Source of the DNA: Sipunculus nudus
Taxonomy: Eukaryota; Annelida; Sipuncula; Golfingiida; Sipunculidae
Direction of reading: 5' to 3'
DNA: 64,000 nucleotides
Assembly (NCBI GenBank): GCA_026874595.1
Contig: CM049322.1
Span: forward strand, 23,533,400 to 23,597,399
The position numbers and the translations under genes are program-made. The notes under the pieces were generated by a model. The model was not told the origin of the DNA. It was given only the letters and a program-made list of their open reading frames with translations, and did not search any database. This document shows, piece by piece, positions 1 to 12,983 of the stretch (positions are counted from its first letter, which is position 1; each line of letters opens with the position of its first letter).

Positions 1-380
1 GTGGGAATGTCTGTAATTTAGTGTAAATGTGTGTAATTTAGACCTTATTCAGATAACTTGTGACTTTGATAAAGTGAGAGATGAGATACACGTAATTGCT
101 GCCTGTTAATTATTTATGAAGTACATCCTGTTAATTGTGACAGATATTTTAAGATAAAATTGTTGTTTATAGCATTGCAGATAAACTAACCCAATAAATT
201 ATGATTGTGCAAATACAGAATTGATGTCTGATGAAACTGGTTGATGAAGTTTTACTGCTAATACTTTGTCAGGACAAATGTACTAGTTGTATATGTGTAC
301 AAGTTGTGGATACATTGACTTTTTTATTGAAGATGCAAATTGAATCAAGTTATACCATGTGGTTTTAATATTTCAGATAG
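1..380. other. AT-rich spacer, nothing recognised
   Basis: AT-rich sequence with no long open frame, splice-flanked exon or clear repeat. It runs into the first TAGCTCAGCTGAC-type repeat near 400. Confidence 0.5.
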
Positions 381-399
381 GTATTTCAGTTTTTCATTT

Positions 400-2831
400 T
401 GTAGCTCAGCTGACTGTAAGTTATCAAAGCTATAGTGACCATGCTTTGTCCGTTGTCCATCTGGCTTTCCGGTCTCCTGGCATTTAACACATGTATTCCT
501 TTACTTTTGAGACTGTCAAATAAATTGTATTCATTGGACTTCTCACTTAATATCCAGGGAGGTCCTCGAAAAATCTCTTTGGAAATCTTAAATAAGACAA
601 AGCTGCCCATAATCATTTTTAGCTCAGCTGACTGTAAGTCATCTGAGCTATAGCGATCACTCTTTGTCCGTCGTCCGTCCGTCTGTCCGTCTGTCCGTTA
701 ACCTGGCACAAATCGTAACCGCTGGACCTAGAATCTTGTAACTTGACATTCTGAGAGGTCCATGAAAAATCTCCTTGGAAACCAGAAATCAGGTCTCTGT
801 TACCCATATCCTTCAAGCTATGGGGCCCCAAAGTACCCCCCAGAATAGTAAAAAATTTCATACAAAATCTTCAATATCTCATTAACTACAACACTGATGG
901 TCATGATTTTTGGCATACATATTGATCATGAGATGTTCCATTAGTTCCTGTAGACTGGTGGCGCCACCTGTATTTTTCGATTTTTTACGAATTTTTTTCT
1001 CTATTTTTGAGACCTTTAAAAATGTGGACATCTGTTAACAGTGCACAAATCGTAAAGACTGGACCTAGAATCTTCGTTCCTGACATTCTGAGAGACCTAT
1101 GAAAAGTCTCCATGATAACTAGAAATTAGGTCTCTATTACCCATATCCTTCAAGCTATGGGGCCCCAAAGTACTCCCCAGAATAGTGAAAAATTTCATAC
1201 AAAAACTTCAATATCTCATTAACTACATCACTGATGGTCATGATTTTTGGCATACATATTAATCATGCGATGTTTCATCAGTTTCTGCAGACTGGTGGCG
1301 CAACCTATATTTTTCGATTTTTTACGAATTTTTTTTCTCTATTTTTGAGACCTTTAAAAATGTGGACATCTGTTAACAGGGCACAAATCATAACAACTGG
1401 ACCTAGAAGCTTTATTCTTGATATTCTGAGAGACCTATGAAAAGTCTCCATGGAAACCAAAAATAAGGTCTCTGTTACCCATATCCTTTGAGCTATGAGG
1501 CCCCAAAGTACCCCCCAGAATAGTGAAAAATTTCATACAAAAACTTCAATATCTCATTAACTACATCACTGATGGTCATGATTTTTGGCATACATATTAA
1601 TCATGAGATGTTTCATCAGTTTCTGCAGACTGCGGACGCCATCTGTATTTTTTCGATATTTTACGGTTTTTTTTCTATTTTTGAAACCTTAAAAGATGCA
1701 GTCATCTGTTAACAGGGCACAAATCATAACAACTGGACCTAGAATCTTCATTTTTGACATTGGGGGAGGCCCATTAAAAGTCTCCATGGAAACCTGGAAT
1801 TAGGTCTCTGTTACCCAGATTCTTCAAGCTATGGGGCTCTGAAGTACCCCGCTGAATAATGAAAATTTGATACAAAAACTGAAATATCCGAACAACTAAT
1901 GCATTGATTACCATGGTTCTTTGCATGGATATTGATTATGGAGTGTTTCATAGGTTTCTGCAGACTGGTGGCGCCACCTGTATTTTTCGATTCTTTACAA
2001 TTTTTTTTCACTATTTTTGAGACCTTTAAAGATATGAACATCTGTTAACAGGGCACAAATCATAACAACTGGACCTAGAATCTTCATTCTTGACACACTG
2101 GGAGACCCATGAAAAGTCTCCATGGAAACCTGAAATTAGGTCTCTGTTACCCATATCCTTCATGCTGTAGGGCCCCAAAGTACCCCCCAGAATAGTCACA
2201 AATTTCATACAAAGAGATCATGAGATGTTTCATCAGTTTCTGCAGACTCCCTAGAAACCTGGAATTAGGTCTCTGTTACCTATATTCTTCAAGCTATGGG
2301 GCTTGTTACACATTTTTACAATTTTTTTTCTCTATTTTTAAGACCTTTAAGGATGTGGTTATGTGTCAACAGGGTACAAATTGTAACAACTGGACCTAGA
2401 ATCTTCATTCTTGTCATGCAAGGAGGCCCATGAAAAGTGTCTGTGGAAACCTTAAATTAGTTCTCTGTTTCCCATATCCTTCACGCTATAGGACTCCGAA
2501 GTATCCCTCAGAATAATGGACAATTTGATACAAAAGCTGAAGTATCTGAACAATTAATGCAGAAATCACTATGATTCTTTGCATGGATGTTGACCATTAA
2601 GTGTTTTTATTAGTTTCTGCAGACTGGTGGAACCACCTGTATTTTTTTTAAAGTTTACGCATTTTTTCCCATATTTTGAGATATATAAATTCAGAAACAA
2701 TCTTGGCTTATTCTTTAATCTGTTTGATGCTTCAGTTGAATGGGTATATACTGCCATTCAGATGATAAAATTTCCTTTTGCAAATCTCTTCCCAGTCAGC
2801 TGAGCGTCATGACCCATGGGTCACTTGTTAA
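400..2831 (+). repeat. Expanded TAGCTCAGCTGAC-family element with internal ~337-bp tandem units
   Basis: The family starts with TTAGCTCAGCTGACTG and a (GTCCGTCC)-rich stretch (clearest at 618-700) and ends with CAGTCAGCTGAGCGTCATG and GGGTCACTTGTT (2,795-2,831). A compact 531-bp member at 61,231-61,761 defines the ends. Here the interior is a tandem array: the phrase CTGGACCTAGAATCTT recurs near 722, 1058, 1396, 1733, 2067 and 2389, a spacing of about 335-340 bp. The units share ATGGTCATGATTTTTGGCAT and TGGTGGCGCCACCTGTATTT. Short ORFs containing GNRDLISGF in several units come from the repeat and are not genes. A non-autonomous DNA transposon is the best reading, since no coding capacity is seen. 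Confidence 0.7.
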
Positions 2832-3430
2832 AACCAGCAGTAAATGTTTAGTTATGACTAAGGTCATAATGCTCTGAATCATGCCAGTTTTCAAATAGTA
2901 AGCCCTACCCAATGTCTGCCTCCAATTGGGTAATTAGGGCACCATGACCTCCTTTGCGTAAATTGCAGGCTTACAGTGCCCTCAGGACAAACAATACCAA
3001 ACACATAAATACATTTGGTATCAAAGCCACAACCATGTCGACAGTCAGCTGAGCGTCATAACCCATGGGTCACTTGTTAACTTGACCAATCGTGAACCCC
3101 ACTACAGTTGACTTGGAATATTTAGCAGACTGGTGTGAACATGTTTTACTAATAAACAGGGTCACTTGCACAATGTGATTTCTGTTTATTTCTTCTGTGT
3201 ACATTTTCCCATGCAGTGGCCATATCGTTGTAACTTTTACAGGATAAAATCTGACAGTCAAGAATGCTATTTGACTAAGTGTTCTAAAGTCTGTTATAAA
3301 AGCAAAGACTTATCACCTATAATGTTATCTAAATTTGTATAGGTTATGGCTTCTTTCTGTTGGAGTGAAAGCATAACATAGGGCATGGCCACACACACAA
3401 ATGCACCCGCACACATATTCAATGTTTCAC
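2832..3430. other. Repeat-derived spacer
   Basis: A second stranded copy of the family 3' end (CAGTCAGCTGAGCGTCATA, then CCCATGGGTCACTTGTTAA) lies at about 3,040-3,080. The remainder shows no gene. Confidence 0.5.
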
Positions 3431-5340
3431 GGAATCCGCTTTCCTAGTTTTTTAGGGAACCTGTGAGCTTCTGCGATGGTGCTGCGTTGTCCGTCGTGCG
3501 TCTTGCATCGTGCGTCGTCTTTACGTTAACCTATACTATCTCGAAAATAGCAGGAGCTAACATCATCAAACTTTATGCAAAAAATAGTCATTTACAAAAC
3601 TCTATCGGATTTTGTTTATTTTTTGGCTATCTGCATTACCTAAGATTTTATAGGGAAAAAGCTTAAAACCTTTAAAAATCTTCTTCTCCGAAACCATCCA
3701 GCCAAATTGTTCAATGTTTCACAGAAATAATTACAGAAACCATTTCTCTCAAGTTTATTCGAATGGTTCTAGTTCGGTGATTTTTGGAAGTTGAATTTAG
3801 TTATCTGTCCAAAAAAACATACTAAAATCTCAATCTCAGAAACGACTGGAGCTATCGATCATCACCAAATTTTATGCCAATGTTGGTCACATGAGTCATA
3901 TCTGAAATTGAGTTATTGGTGACGCCAACTGCTTCGGCCTTTTTTGTACGGGAGTCATCAGTGCCTGTATCATACTGAGGGCTACAAAGAACTTCTCTGA
4001 AACCATATGGCAAAATTGTTTAATACTGTGGTTGTCTGCATATTTACGGTGGTTTCAAATTCGCGATATTCACGGTCGCTCTCTGCCCGCCAAATTGAAA
4101 CCACGCAGTTTTGAATCCATATCCCAGGCCATGGTCGTTTATTTCAGTAGCTGTCAATAGTTGGCGACAGTTAAGATTAATCTACTGCTACGTAGTGATG
4201 TCAATCGAGCCTGGTACATACATATACTTTAATTGATTCAGGGAGAAAAACAGGGCCCATTTAAAATAGTATCGGCCGGCTTAGATGCAAAAACCGTGAC
4301 CCTATGCAGGGATGTGCTGAACCGATGGGCGCGCCTGGCAGATTTTCCTGCCCCCGCCCCCCGGCCGGCATATGACTGGAGTCTGGAAAGTGTCAATGCC
4401 CGCCGTGCAGAAATATTTAAATATTACGTGTATGTGTGCCAAGTTAGATGACATCTAGTGCCGCTTAAAATGAATATAGAGTAGAAGGTACTCTTTCACA
4501 TTGTGCCGTATTTAGTTATTGTAAATGAATAAAAAGTGTCACTAAAGTAGTGAACGTAGCCGCTAGGGAGCGCCACCTTGTAACTTGATAAAGGACTTAT
4601 TCTGTCACTACCGAAATCATGACGCGCCAAACGATGTTTGATTGGCTAGTGATGTTGTTAATTTTGAATATATTTGAAAGGTCACAGTTCATAATGGGGC
4701 CAAATTGCCGTAAAACAGTGGAATATGAGTTGTTTTGAATGAGCCTTGGCCCTGAACTATAATTACAACCGCGGTTTATGAAATAATTTGGTCGTTACAG
4801 TTCATAGTTTCATATTTGATAATAAAATATACTGCTAGACTAATGACAGAGCGCGAAAAAGGAACCCCGTGAAACGTATAAAAATTCAAAAACCGCGAAA
4901 ATTCAGCCCCGCCAATATAAAGTTTGTTTAAATGGTCTCTGTTCAGTGACTTTTGGCTGAGTTATGGGAAGCTGAATTTATTCAAATGCCATAACAGCCC
5001 ATTTTAGCTCAGTGGCTACAAAGATCTTCTTCTCAAAAAACACTGAGCCAAATTCTTATGTCTCACACATTAATTATCCTCAGATGTTGATAATTCAAGT
5101 TTTTTAAAACGGTTTTGGTTCAGTGCTTTTTGGATGAGTTAGGGGAAGCTGAATTTAGCCAGTGTGCTGTATCTTCCTATATGTGTTGTAAACTTGCAAA
5201 AGGTTTTTCGACTGACGCAACTGAAGCCAATTTGTTTAATATTTTACTAGAATAATCCCCACAATAATTTTTTATAATAATTGTCTTTAATGGTTCACAT
5301 GAATGATTTTGGGCTGAATTATAGAGATTGAATTGAGTAA
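3430..5340. repeat. Degenerate ~175-bp tandem repeat interrupted by a second insertion
   Basis: A GTCCGTCGTGCGTC-rich 5' end at 3,490-3,520 is followed by degenerate units that carry GTGACTTTTGGCTGAGTTA and GGAAGCTGAATTTA (about 3,776, 4,948, 5,123 and 5,300). The array is interrupted at roughly 4,020-4,915 by sequence with a different, more GC-rich composition. It includes CGCGATATTCACGG at one end and CCGCGAAAATTCAGCC at the other, and looks like a nested non-autonomous element. A 72-aa open frame at 4,233-4,451 (+) has no recognisable domain. Confidence 0.5.
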
Positions 5341-5469
5341 CTTTACCATATACGTTAGCTGTGTGAAGTCGTTACAGCTAGCCTGGCACCAGTTTATCAG
5401 CATCTATTACATCATGCCACTAGACATTTATATTTCAGGTTAAATAGCTTGATACACTGCTAACGTACT

Positions 5470-5760
5470 GTTTAAGTCAGATAAGGCAACAGGTCAAGAG
5501 TTCACTAAGTGCAGCCAGGTATAGTTCAAGAGTTCACTCAGTACAGAAGATGCATTCTACTTATAGCTTTGACAGACTGCAAACTGTATCAGATTTGGCG
5601 CCAAAGGTCAGTCTGGGTCTATTAATAGCTTTGGTAAACTGCCAACTGTGTCAGATTATGCAAAAGGTCAAGAGTTCACTCAGTGCAGCCAGGTACAGGT
5701 CAAAAGTTTACTCAGTCTAGCCAGGTGCAGGTCAAGAGTTCACTCAGTGCAGTAGCTTGA
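5470..5760. repeat. Short direct repeats around GGTCAAGAGTTCACTCAGTG
   Basis: The phrase AAGAGTTCACTCAGTGCAGCC and close variants recur at least five times, separated by AGCCAGGT(A/G)CAGGT. This is a minisatellite-like array with no coding signal. Confidence 0.6.
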
Positions 5761-5829
5761 GCAAGCAATTTGATACAGTTCAGTCGGGGCAACTGCCTTT
5801 CTCGCCTACGCCTGGTCATCCTAGTGCAT

Positions 5830-6430
5830 CAAACTCAAGAGAAGTTTGATGCATTGGCCTGATATTTTGACCTGTCTATGCGTTTTTTTATGGCTTTCTC
5901 GTTCACAAGAGAGGTATCGCCACCTACAATGACTTTTGCACAGTGTATGTGCCTGCTTATTTCTTCAGAGGAATTTGATATATCTGCCTGAAATTGGGCA
6001 TATTTATACATATTGTAAAGCTTTGTCGTATACAAGACTGGTGGCGCCACCTACAATAATTTTTGGAGGAGGATATTAGAAGAAAATTGGGCATATTTAT
6101 ACATCTCTGATACTTTCGTCGTATACAAGACATGAAGGCCTACTTAATAAGGAATGGCCCAGCCATGAAGTATTATAGCTGGTGTATAAACCATTGCACA
6201 GGTTCGCATTGGGCCTGTAGGCCTTGTTTGTGGATTTAGTGTGTGTGCATGTGTGCGAGGGTGTGTATGCGTGTGTTTGAGGGTTGGTGTGTGTGTGTGT
6301 GCATGTGTGTGTGAGAGATAGACAGACAGAGCACGAAGGCCTCTGTAATGTTGCTGCCTGATATTCCTGTCTCGATCTTTTCAAATGTTTAATTAAGTTA
6401 TCAATGAAATGATTACACTTCATGTCGTTG
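5830..6430. repeat. Repeat with GTGGCGCCACC units and a (GT)n microsatellite
   Basis: Two diverged units contain TATACAAGA(C/G), GGTGGCGCCACCTACAAT and ATTGGGCATATTTATACAT. The GT-rich microsatellite lies at about 6,239-6,312. The 113-aa minus-strand ORF across it is repeat translation rich in His and Thr and is not supported as a gene. Confidence 0.55.
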
Positions 6431-7359
6431 ATACTCACACCTTTTCATTTAAATAAAGCGCATTTTGTCTTGCCCTGAAAAAAAGTATGAGTTCACATTC
6501 ATGACACTTTATGAAACTTTTAACAGGTTGTGATGAGAAGTATAAAACTAGTAGGGTGTTCTGTTCCAGAAAAGTGCCTTACAGGTGATTTTCCTACAGC
6601 ACATAGTTAATAGGCCTAAATAGTATTACACGTCACTTTTAAGGATATCCCTTATACCCTTAAATGGAAGCCCCCCTACTACACCATAAGTTGACTTGCC
6701 CATTAATGTCCGGATTATAAAAACGAGAGGCAATTATGAGTCAGAGTGGGGCATACAATCACTCATCTAGGCAGCGGGCCTAGGGTGAAAATCCCACCCC
6801 TATGGCTCTTAGGTAAGTCAGTAGTAGCTATAGGGTCCCCGCATAATAGGAGATGGAGGTATAGTTAAGCACCGGCAAAGTTGAGTAGCCCGCCACCCTC
6901 CATATCTTTAGTAAAATGCATACCTCTATAGATTGGCAGTATGATCATGTTGTGGCTTAGCTATATCAACATTCCACATTCGGGCAGACCTTTCGGTCAT
7001 ATGGTGATGTAAAACTTAATTTTCTGTATGACTTTAATTCATCCTCTGGATAAATCCTACAACTTGTTAGAATGAAATAAAATACGGTTCATCGATTGTT
7101 AAAATCTGTAATTTTTCATAACACATGTATAAAACTGGGATATATAATTATGTATGTTTATGATTTAATGTATGGACAATTGTTTAAGTTAAAGTCATCC
7201 TATGTTAGTAGCACAGACAATATTTTACACAAGTACATATGTAGGCAATTACAGCAGATACAAGCAAAACCCTGTATATCCGTACATGCAACTGTCATGG
7301 TCGAGGTTCTTTTCTGTAACAGAAATGCCATTAAAGATAAAAAAAATGTGGTAACCCGG

Positions 7360-7640
7360 CCTCCCAGCAACCGATTTTTCCTGCAGATCACCAGATCTCC
7401 GTTCATTTTGGTTACTTCTGATTTCGTCTCCAGGATTATTACTTGCGATAAAAAGAATGAGAGTATAAATTGCAAACCGGCCGATTTTTTTTTCAGTTCC
7501 GTCATCATATGTACCGAATTTTCCGGCCGGAATTTTAAAAAATTCCGGCCTCTGGCATCCTCACATCTACCGATCCTATAGGCCTACCGAATTTTCCGGC
7601 CGGCGAGTCGGTAGTTCGGAGGTAGCCGCAAACGGCGACA
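7360..7640. repeat. CCGGCCGG-rich segment with a short perfect hairpin
   Basis: TACCGAATTTTCCGGCCGG occurs twice (about 7,511 and 7,586). A perfect inverted repeat, 12-bp arms GGCCGGAATTTT and AAAATTCCGGCC around AA, lies at 7,525-7,550. ORFs run in both directions here, including 161 aa on the plus strand, but neither shows a domain. The local GC richness alone explains the absence of stops. Confidence 0.5.
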
Positions 7641-8800
7641 CAAAATTCAGGTTGCAACGAAAAAGGTACAGCGAAGTTCTGCATGGGAATTCCAATTTTT
7701 AGAATGATCAATTAATTAAGCGTCTCAAGAGAAATTTAATAGGGGACTGCATCATGACGTCACAGACCACTTTATTTAGCAGCATGTGCACTGCTGGTAG
7801 GCAAAACACTTAGGGATGTTGACTGTCTCAGTTGCACTCCTTCCTCAGTGGGCTTGTTCTGTGTTCTATATTGTTTGCATTCTACATTAAATATGTCAGT
7901 CTTGTAACATTAATTGCAAGATAATTTACCAATGAGCTGTACAGCTGTTGGATTTTCCAATCCGCAGCAAGAGGGACTTTGTCCAAGCTTATTTAGGCTG
8001 CCTGCTGGGTCTATATATACAAAGGGTCACATACATCCACTTGCGGTCACGCACTTAGTAAAGCCTCAATTTTCCTAATTGACCCTAAACATGCTTCATC
8101 AGAGAATCACTAGTTTAATGCCTCATATCCTGTAACTAATATCTTTATGCTACACCACACAGAGTATGATCAAGCCTGATACAGGTGCTGTAATGACAGT
8201 TCTATATTTTCACCCCTTAGTAACCACATTGTCAGCCTTCAGTCAAAAGTTTCAGAGTGCCCCTGCATAACTCTTAATATAGTACCAAGTTATTACTGCC
8301 AAGCAGGCTGCAAACCAATGATAGTTAATGTGTTAACGTATATAAAGTTATATTCATTTATGATAATATTTTGTGAATCTTTACTTAACTACATGAACCA
8401 CCCTTCTATATACGCATATACTCTGAGAGCTTTAATGTACAGTCGCAAAGCATATTTAATGTTAATACTTTTCATATTTGCAATCAAAGTCTTCTAATAC
8501 TTGCATTGACAACAACAAAATCATTTCTGTTAATTAGGAAATCGTTTTAACAGCTTGCCTTCAACAGGCTCCTTTCACCCAAATGGCAGGGAAATATATG
8601 ATGGCTTTGTACCGTCATGATTCATTATCTGGTTCATTTGTTTTAGTATTATTCGAATTGATTTATATACAAAGACAGTCGATGTTAAAAATTATTTAAT
8701 TTTTATTTATGTTATCTACTTCAAACTGTTTAGGTAAGATCGATATTTCTCAGTCATTAAGTGTTAAAGAGATTTCATCTCAACAGAACCTTAAAAATAA
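7640..8800. other. AT-rich spacer, nothing recognised
   Basis: No long ORF, no convincing exon with paired splice sites and no internal repeat were seen. Confidence 0.4.
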
Positions 8801-8829
8801 TGCTTAAAAATTGTTTTTTTTTTTACTTA

Positions 8830-9320
8830 ACATGTATGCCCATAATTGATGAAATTTTTTTTTTTACATTTCATATTTAAATATAAGATAAATTCATAAT
8901 TTTAAAAGTTATAATTACCATCCTTATACAAAAACTGGGGTGGGGGTGTTTCCCCTACGTTTTCACATTTCAAATTCAAACATTAATACCGTTTTATTTA
9001 AGATAAATATTGCTTTTTGTTTTCATATTTAAATATTACTACTTTATTTTTTTTTATTTTATTGATTACTTATAATTAATTTTTAAATTTTATATTTAAA
9101 TATAAATAAATTCATAATTTTAAAAGTTATAATTACCATCCCAATACAAATACTGGGGTGGGGGTATTTCACCTATATTTTTCACATTTCAAATTCAAAC
9201 ATAATTACTTTTTTATTTAAGATAAATATTGTATTTTTGTTTTATATTTAGATATAACTACTTTTTTTTTAATTTTTAATTTTTTGATTACTTATAATTA
9301 TTTTTTATATTTAAATGAGA
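8830..9320. repeat. Two ~230-bp direct repeats in T-rich sequence
   Basis: The block containing TTCATAATTTTAAAAGTTAT, ACTGGGGTGGGGGT and TTTCACATTTCAAATTCAAA occurs at about 8,890-9,020 and again at 9,110-9,240. This is an AT-rich tandem duplication with no coding signal. Confidence 0.7.
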
Positions 9321-9629
9321 AAGAAAACTGTAATTTAGACAGTCAACACCTGCTTAAAAAGTCTGTCACATAGGTTTGTATTAATTATATATTATATATA
9401 TAACTATTTTTAAGGAATTATATGAATCAAATTATTCTTAAATCTATATAACGTCAAACTTGGTTAGAAAACTCAAAGAGTGCATATATTATTCCCAGCT
9501 TTCAGAATATGTATATTAAAGGGGTCCAAGAGCAGTAGTTTTGAAATCAATAATGAAATATGAGAAAATGTTTACACACTTTCATGCATGTGACAAAACT
9601 TCTGAGACCTAAGACAGGAGATTCTATAT

Positions 9630-9656
9630 AAAAAAAAAAAAAAAAAAAAAAAAAAA
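9630..9656. repeat. Poly-A tract
   Basis: An uninterrupted run of about 27 A. It could be the tail of a retroposed sequence, but nothing recognisable precedes it. Confidence 0.9.
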
Positions 9657-10623
9657 CATATATATCGGCCTACATCGACCGTTTGTGATGACGAACCATT
9701 AATGGACGACCGTATAGGAAAATGAAATTGAACTGTGTCAGTAAAGATTTTTCTGTAAATGTGTGCTTTGTGTATTTTTTTTACCCACCAAACGTTCATC
9801 ACGCAATGATTTATAGTTTCCAAGGGCGATTGGTCTGAACTGCATACACCTGGGCAACCGGTCCGATCAATGATCCGTACCGCATTTTCAAGCTTGATAT
9901 TTATGACAATAAGAACAATTTGGTAAGAGATAGAACTACTTAGAATAGGTAACAATCATTGCTTTTTTCATCGTAACAACGATTTTAATGCTTGGTAGAG
10001 ATGGGCCTACGAAGCTTTCCAGCGGCATGACGTTGTATAGAGGTTTAAGGCATAGGGAAACACGATATGACGAGAATAAACATACTTGTGTATATACATT
10101 GTATATTGTTATGTGATTTTGTCAACATGTGTTTTTTATTTTAAATGACTTACCTTTCAAAGACAATCAGATGTTTTTAGACACCAGTGCATACAAGATA
10201 AAATTTTTAAATAATATTGTAAACTACACACATATAATCAGAGAAACATTGCTGTTTCCCGGAGCCTTATCACATTCGTGTAACGGTGTCGAGAGAAAAG
10301 GTTCATACTTTTCCCTTACCTGGACTATTAAATAAAAGGAAACTGAAAGTGCACTACAGGCATTATGCTAGAATTCTAAAGATATTTTTAAACAAAGCTA
10401 AGTTTTGTTTATATCTTTTTTTAAATGTATATATGTTACTTATATTACTGTTGCGGTTGCCCGTCTTATCTACTTAAGTATTTACTTTTGTATGTAGACT
10501 ACATGTGTATATGATTTTGTGAATTTCACATACGTACATGTTGAACGTTACCTTTTATACTTAGATGAAAATTTAGTAAGTGGTTATATCCTAAGAAAAT
10601 TATATATAAATCGTATATCTTAC

Positions 10624-10840
10624 CTCCAGTGCATTTTGGTACCATGTCGGCGGTCCTTCTTATGTCTACATTCTTGGTAGATATAAGGTTAATCCCTCGT
10701 CCTTTCTTTACTAATACGGCATCTGACGTTTCCATGTTGTGAGTATCATGTGAGTGATTATTTGCTTGGACTTTACTCATATATATACCAGAAGCGGAAC
10801 TGAACAAACTTCTCTTGAAGTTCTCATCAAGGGACATCAA
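10624..10840 (-). CDS. Possible orphan first exon of an unknown gene
   Basis: An open frame begins with two Met codons (MMSLDENFKRSLFSS) and runs about 72 residues of mixed, non-repetitive composition (Asn-, Ser- and Lys-rich) to a good splice donor, GGAG|GTAAGAT, at 10,623. The frame stays open ~95 nt past the donor before a stop, with an AT-biased composition there, which fits intron sequence. No matching downstream exon was found on the minus strand before 9.5 kb and the protein is not recognised. It could be a chance ORF with a chance donor. Confidence 0.3.
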
Positions 10841-11092
10841 AGAACATTAATACGAAAATATTTCAATTGGATTTCTTAGAATAACATTGACGAATTAAAC
10901 AGCATGTATCGTTTGAAATGATATTAGATATACACTTCTAAGACTTAATGTCATCAATACACTGAACTAACAAAAACACAGTCATGTTAAGGAAACGTTT
11001 ATTTTTCAAAATATTTAAAATATACACACGGGGCGTCTATCTGAAAATACACTGGATATCTGAACAGCATCCATTTCCAAAGTGCATCTATC

Positions 11093-11095
<3 letters not shown>

Positions 11096-11148
<53 letters not shown>
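11096..11148. repeat. (CT)n microsatellite
   Basis: About 26 CT units. ORFs running through it encode Leu-Ser or Arg-Glu repeats and are artefacts. Confidence 0.95.
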
Positions 11149-11153
<5 letters not shown>

Positions 11154-11399
11154 CGGCAATCGAAAGGTCATGGACTCGATTCCCATCGGCTGTGATCCGA
11201 CATTTTTGGTCTATCACGTTCAATTTCTTTATACAATAAGAAACGCTTTGTGGAACAATTTTTATCATAGCAATATAGTCCACATCGAATTAAAGCAAAC
11301 ATTCACAAAAAGTCTTTCCATTTATGTGAATATGAACCTGTTCGACTTTTATTTGGATTTCTTTAAATAAATAATTGGAGGGCACACAATATATCCTAT

Positions 11400-11899
11400 A
11401 CCAATAGCGTCTGTCTGATGATATGCGGCGTTTATCTGAACAACATCTATACATGTATTTCCAAGGCGTCTATCCATACATATATCTGGTAAGTTTATAA
11501 GTGTGAAGGCGTCTATCCATACATATATCTGGTAAGTTTATAAGTGTGAAATGGCAAAAAAATTATTTTTGTGTAATTCATTTATGAATTGAATATGTGG
11601 TGAATGTTGTGAAAAATGAAATATTAACTCGTTTAGAGAGATTATGATGTGATTTTAACAATAAATGAGACCCAGAATGTAGTTGGCTAGGGAAGTCCCG
11701 AAATCTTATTGATTTTTCGTTTAACAAGATTATTGACTATGCAATCTCTTGTATATATAATACTGCTTCGTCAAGTATATATATATATGTATATATATAT
11801 AATATAATAGTTTTATTCAAGTATAAAGGTCTCCGGCCTATAGAACATATAATCAATATAACATAATTTTTAATGATAATTTGTGGTGCTTAACCTTGG

Positions 11900-11958
<59 letters not shown>

Positions 11959-11960
11959 CA
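11400..11960. repeat. Left-flank repeat: duplicated GGCGTCTATC unit, diverged TE fragment and (TA)n tract
   Basis: A 44-bp unit containing GGCGTCTATCCATACATATA is directly duplicated at about 11,463-11,548. Then comes TTTTAACAATAAATGAGACCC (11,652 onward), which resembles TTTTAACAATAAACGAGTTCG at 46,891 on the far side of the Polinton, followed by a TA microsatellite (about 11,901-11,951). Confidence 0.6.
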
Positions 11961-12376
11961 TTATTACAAACAAAAATTGTTCTGCTTATTTGTCTGAATC
12001 TAATATTTGAAAATATATTTCGAAAGCACTTGCAACTTCGCCCATACGCTGTATACTCTTATTTTGGTACGAGGTTAGACCTGCAGGAAAATATCAACAA
12101 CTTATAGGATAAGGATAAAAGAAAACTAATTTGGTGCATATTTTGAGAAAAAAAGCGACACGTCCTTGATAATGAATCCGTAAATTATGTATTAAAAATG
12201 CGTAAGTACCGCACCCCTAGAAGCTATTCGCCCTTTCAATAATCTCTTGTTATGATATCAAAGTTAAAAATTAGAATCGAGCATACGCAAGGGCCCCAAC
12301 TGTTAACTGTAAAGATATTTTACAAAACAAATCTAATATAATTACGAAATAAAGACAAACAATATATATATATATA

Positions 12377-12886
12377 AGTAGTAGGGTAGGGGATTAAGGA
12401 CGGACAGATTTCTGTTTGAGATCGGGGATTTTTTGTCCTGATTTCCTGTGAAACCGTGGTTAGGGGATAGCGGACGGACCGATTTCTATTTGAGATCGGG
12501 GATTTTTGTCCTGATTTCCTGTTGTTAGAGCGTGTGCGGTGCGGGGCTGTTGACTGATTTCAGGGTCCGGGGTTCTCGAGCTCATGATAATTGCTTTACA
12601 GGATGTGGTTGGTGGGCCTAGTGTTTTTTCATGGTAAACAGAGTGGTTTGGCTTATAGGGCATTAGAGCCGGGTGCCATATGTTGTTTTAGTCTGTGTTA
12701 CTAGTGTTCAGGTCTGTTTTCACCATTTCAGGAGTTAAGGACAGTGTTAATTGTGTGAAGGAATTCGGGGGACCTGGGACCTGCCTTTTCGTAGAGTGGG
12801 CCGTGTGGCAGGCGGACTTGTGGGGAGATTTGGAGGTCGGGTTTTCTCGAACTCTCGCACTCGCACGTTCATGTTTCACACATATA
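12377..12886 (+). repeat. Left terminal inverted repeat of the Polinton
   Basis: Near-perfect reverse complement of 46,041-46,550. It contains an internal ~74-bp direct duplication (units starting near 12,388 and 12,462, each with GATTTCTGTTTGAGATCGGG or a close variant and TCCTGATTTCCTG). The 67-aa ORF found here and identically at the other end is TIR sequence read through, not a gene. Confidence 0.9.
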
Positions 12887-12983
12887 AAAAAATAAATAAA
12901 TAAATAAAAACTATATTATACAATATGAAATGTTTTATTCTAATATTTCTTTCCATAAAGATACTGAATTTATACATTGTGTT

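Noticed and set aside
619-861. ORFs with MKFFTILGGTLGPHS-type sequence (also near 2,026 and 61,199)
   Set aside because: They are translations of the TAGCTCAGCTGAC repeat family and are not conserved as proteins beyond the repeat.
6097-6438. 113-aa ORF with His/Thr repeats
   Set aside because: Driven by the (GT)n microsatellite; no domain or start context.
11155-11195. Possible tRNA/SINE B box (GGACTCGATTCCC)
   Set aside because: No A box at the right distance and no cloverleaf.
12460-12663. 67-aa ORF, identical to one at 46,264-46,467
   Set aside because: Both are read-through of the Polinton terminal inverted repeats.
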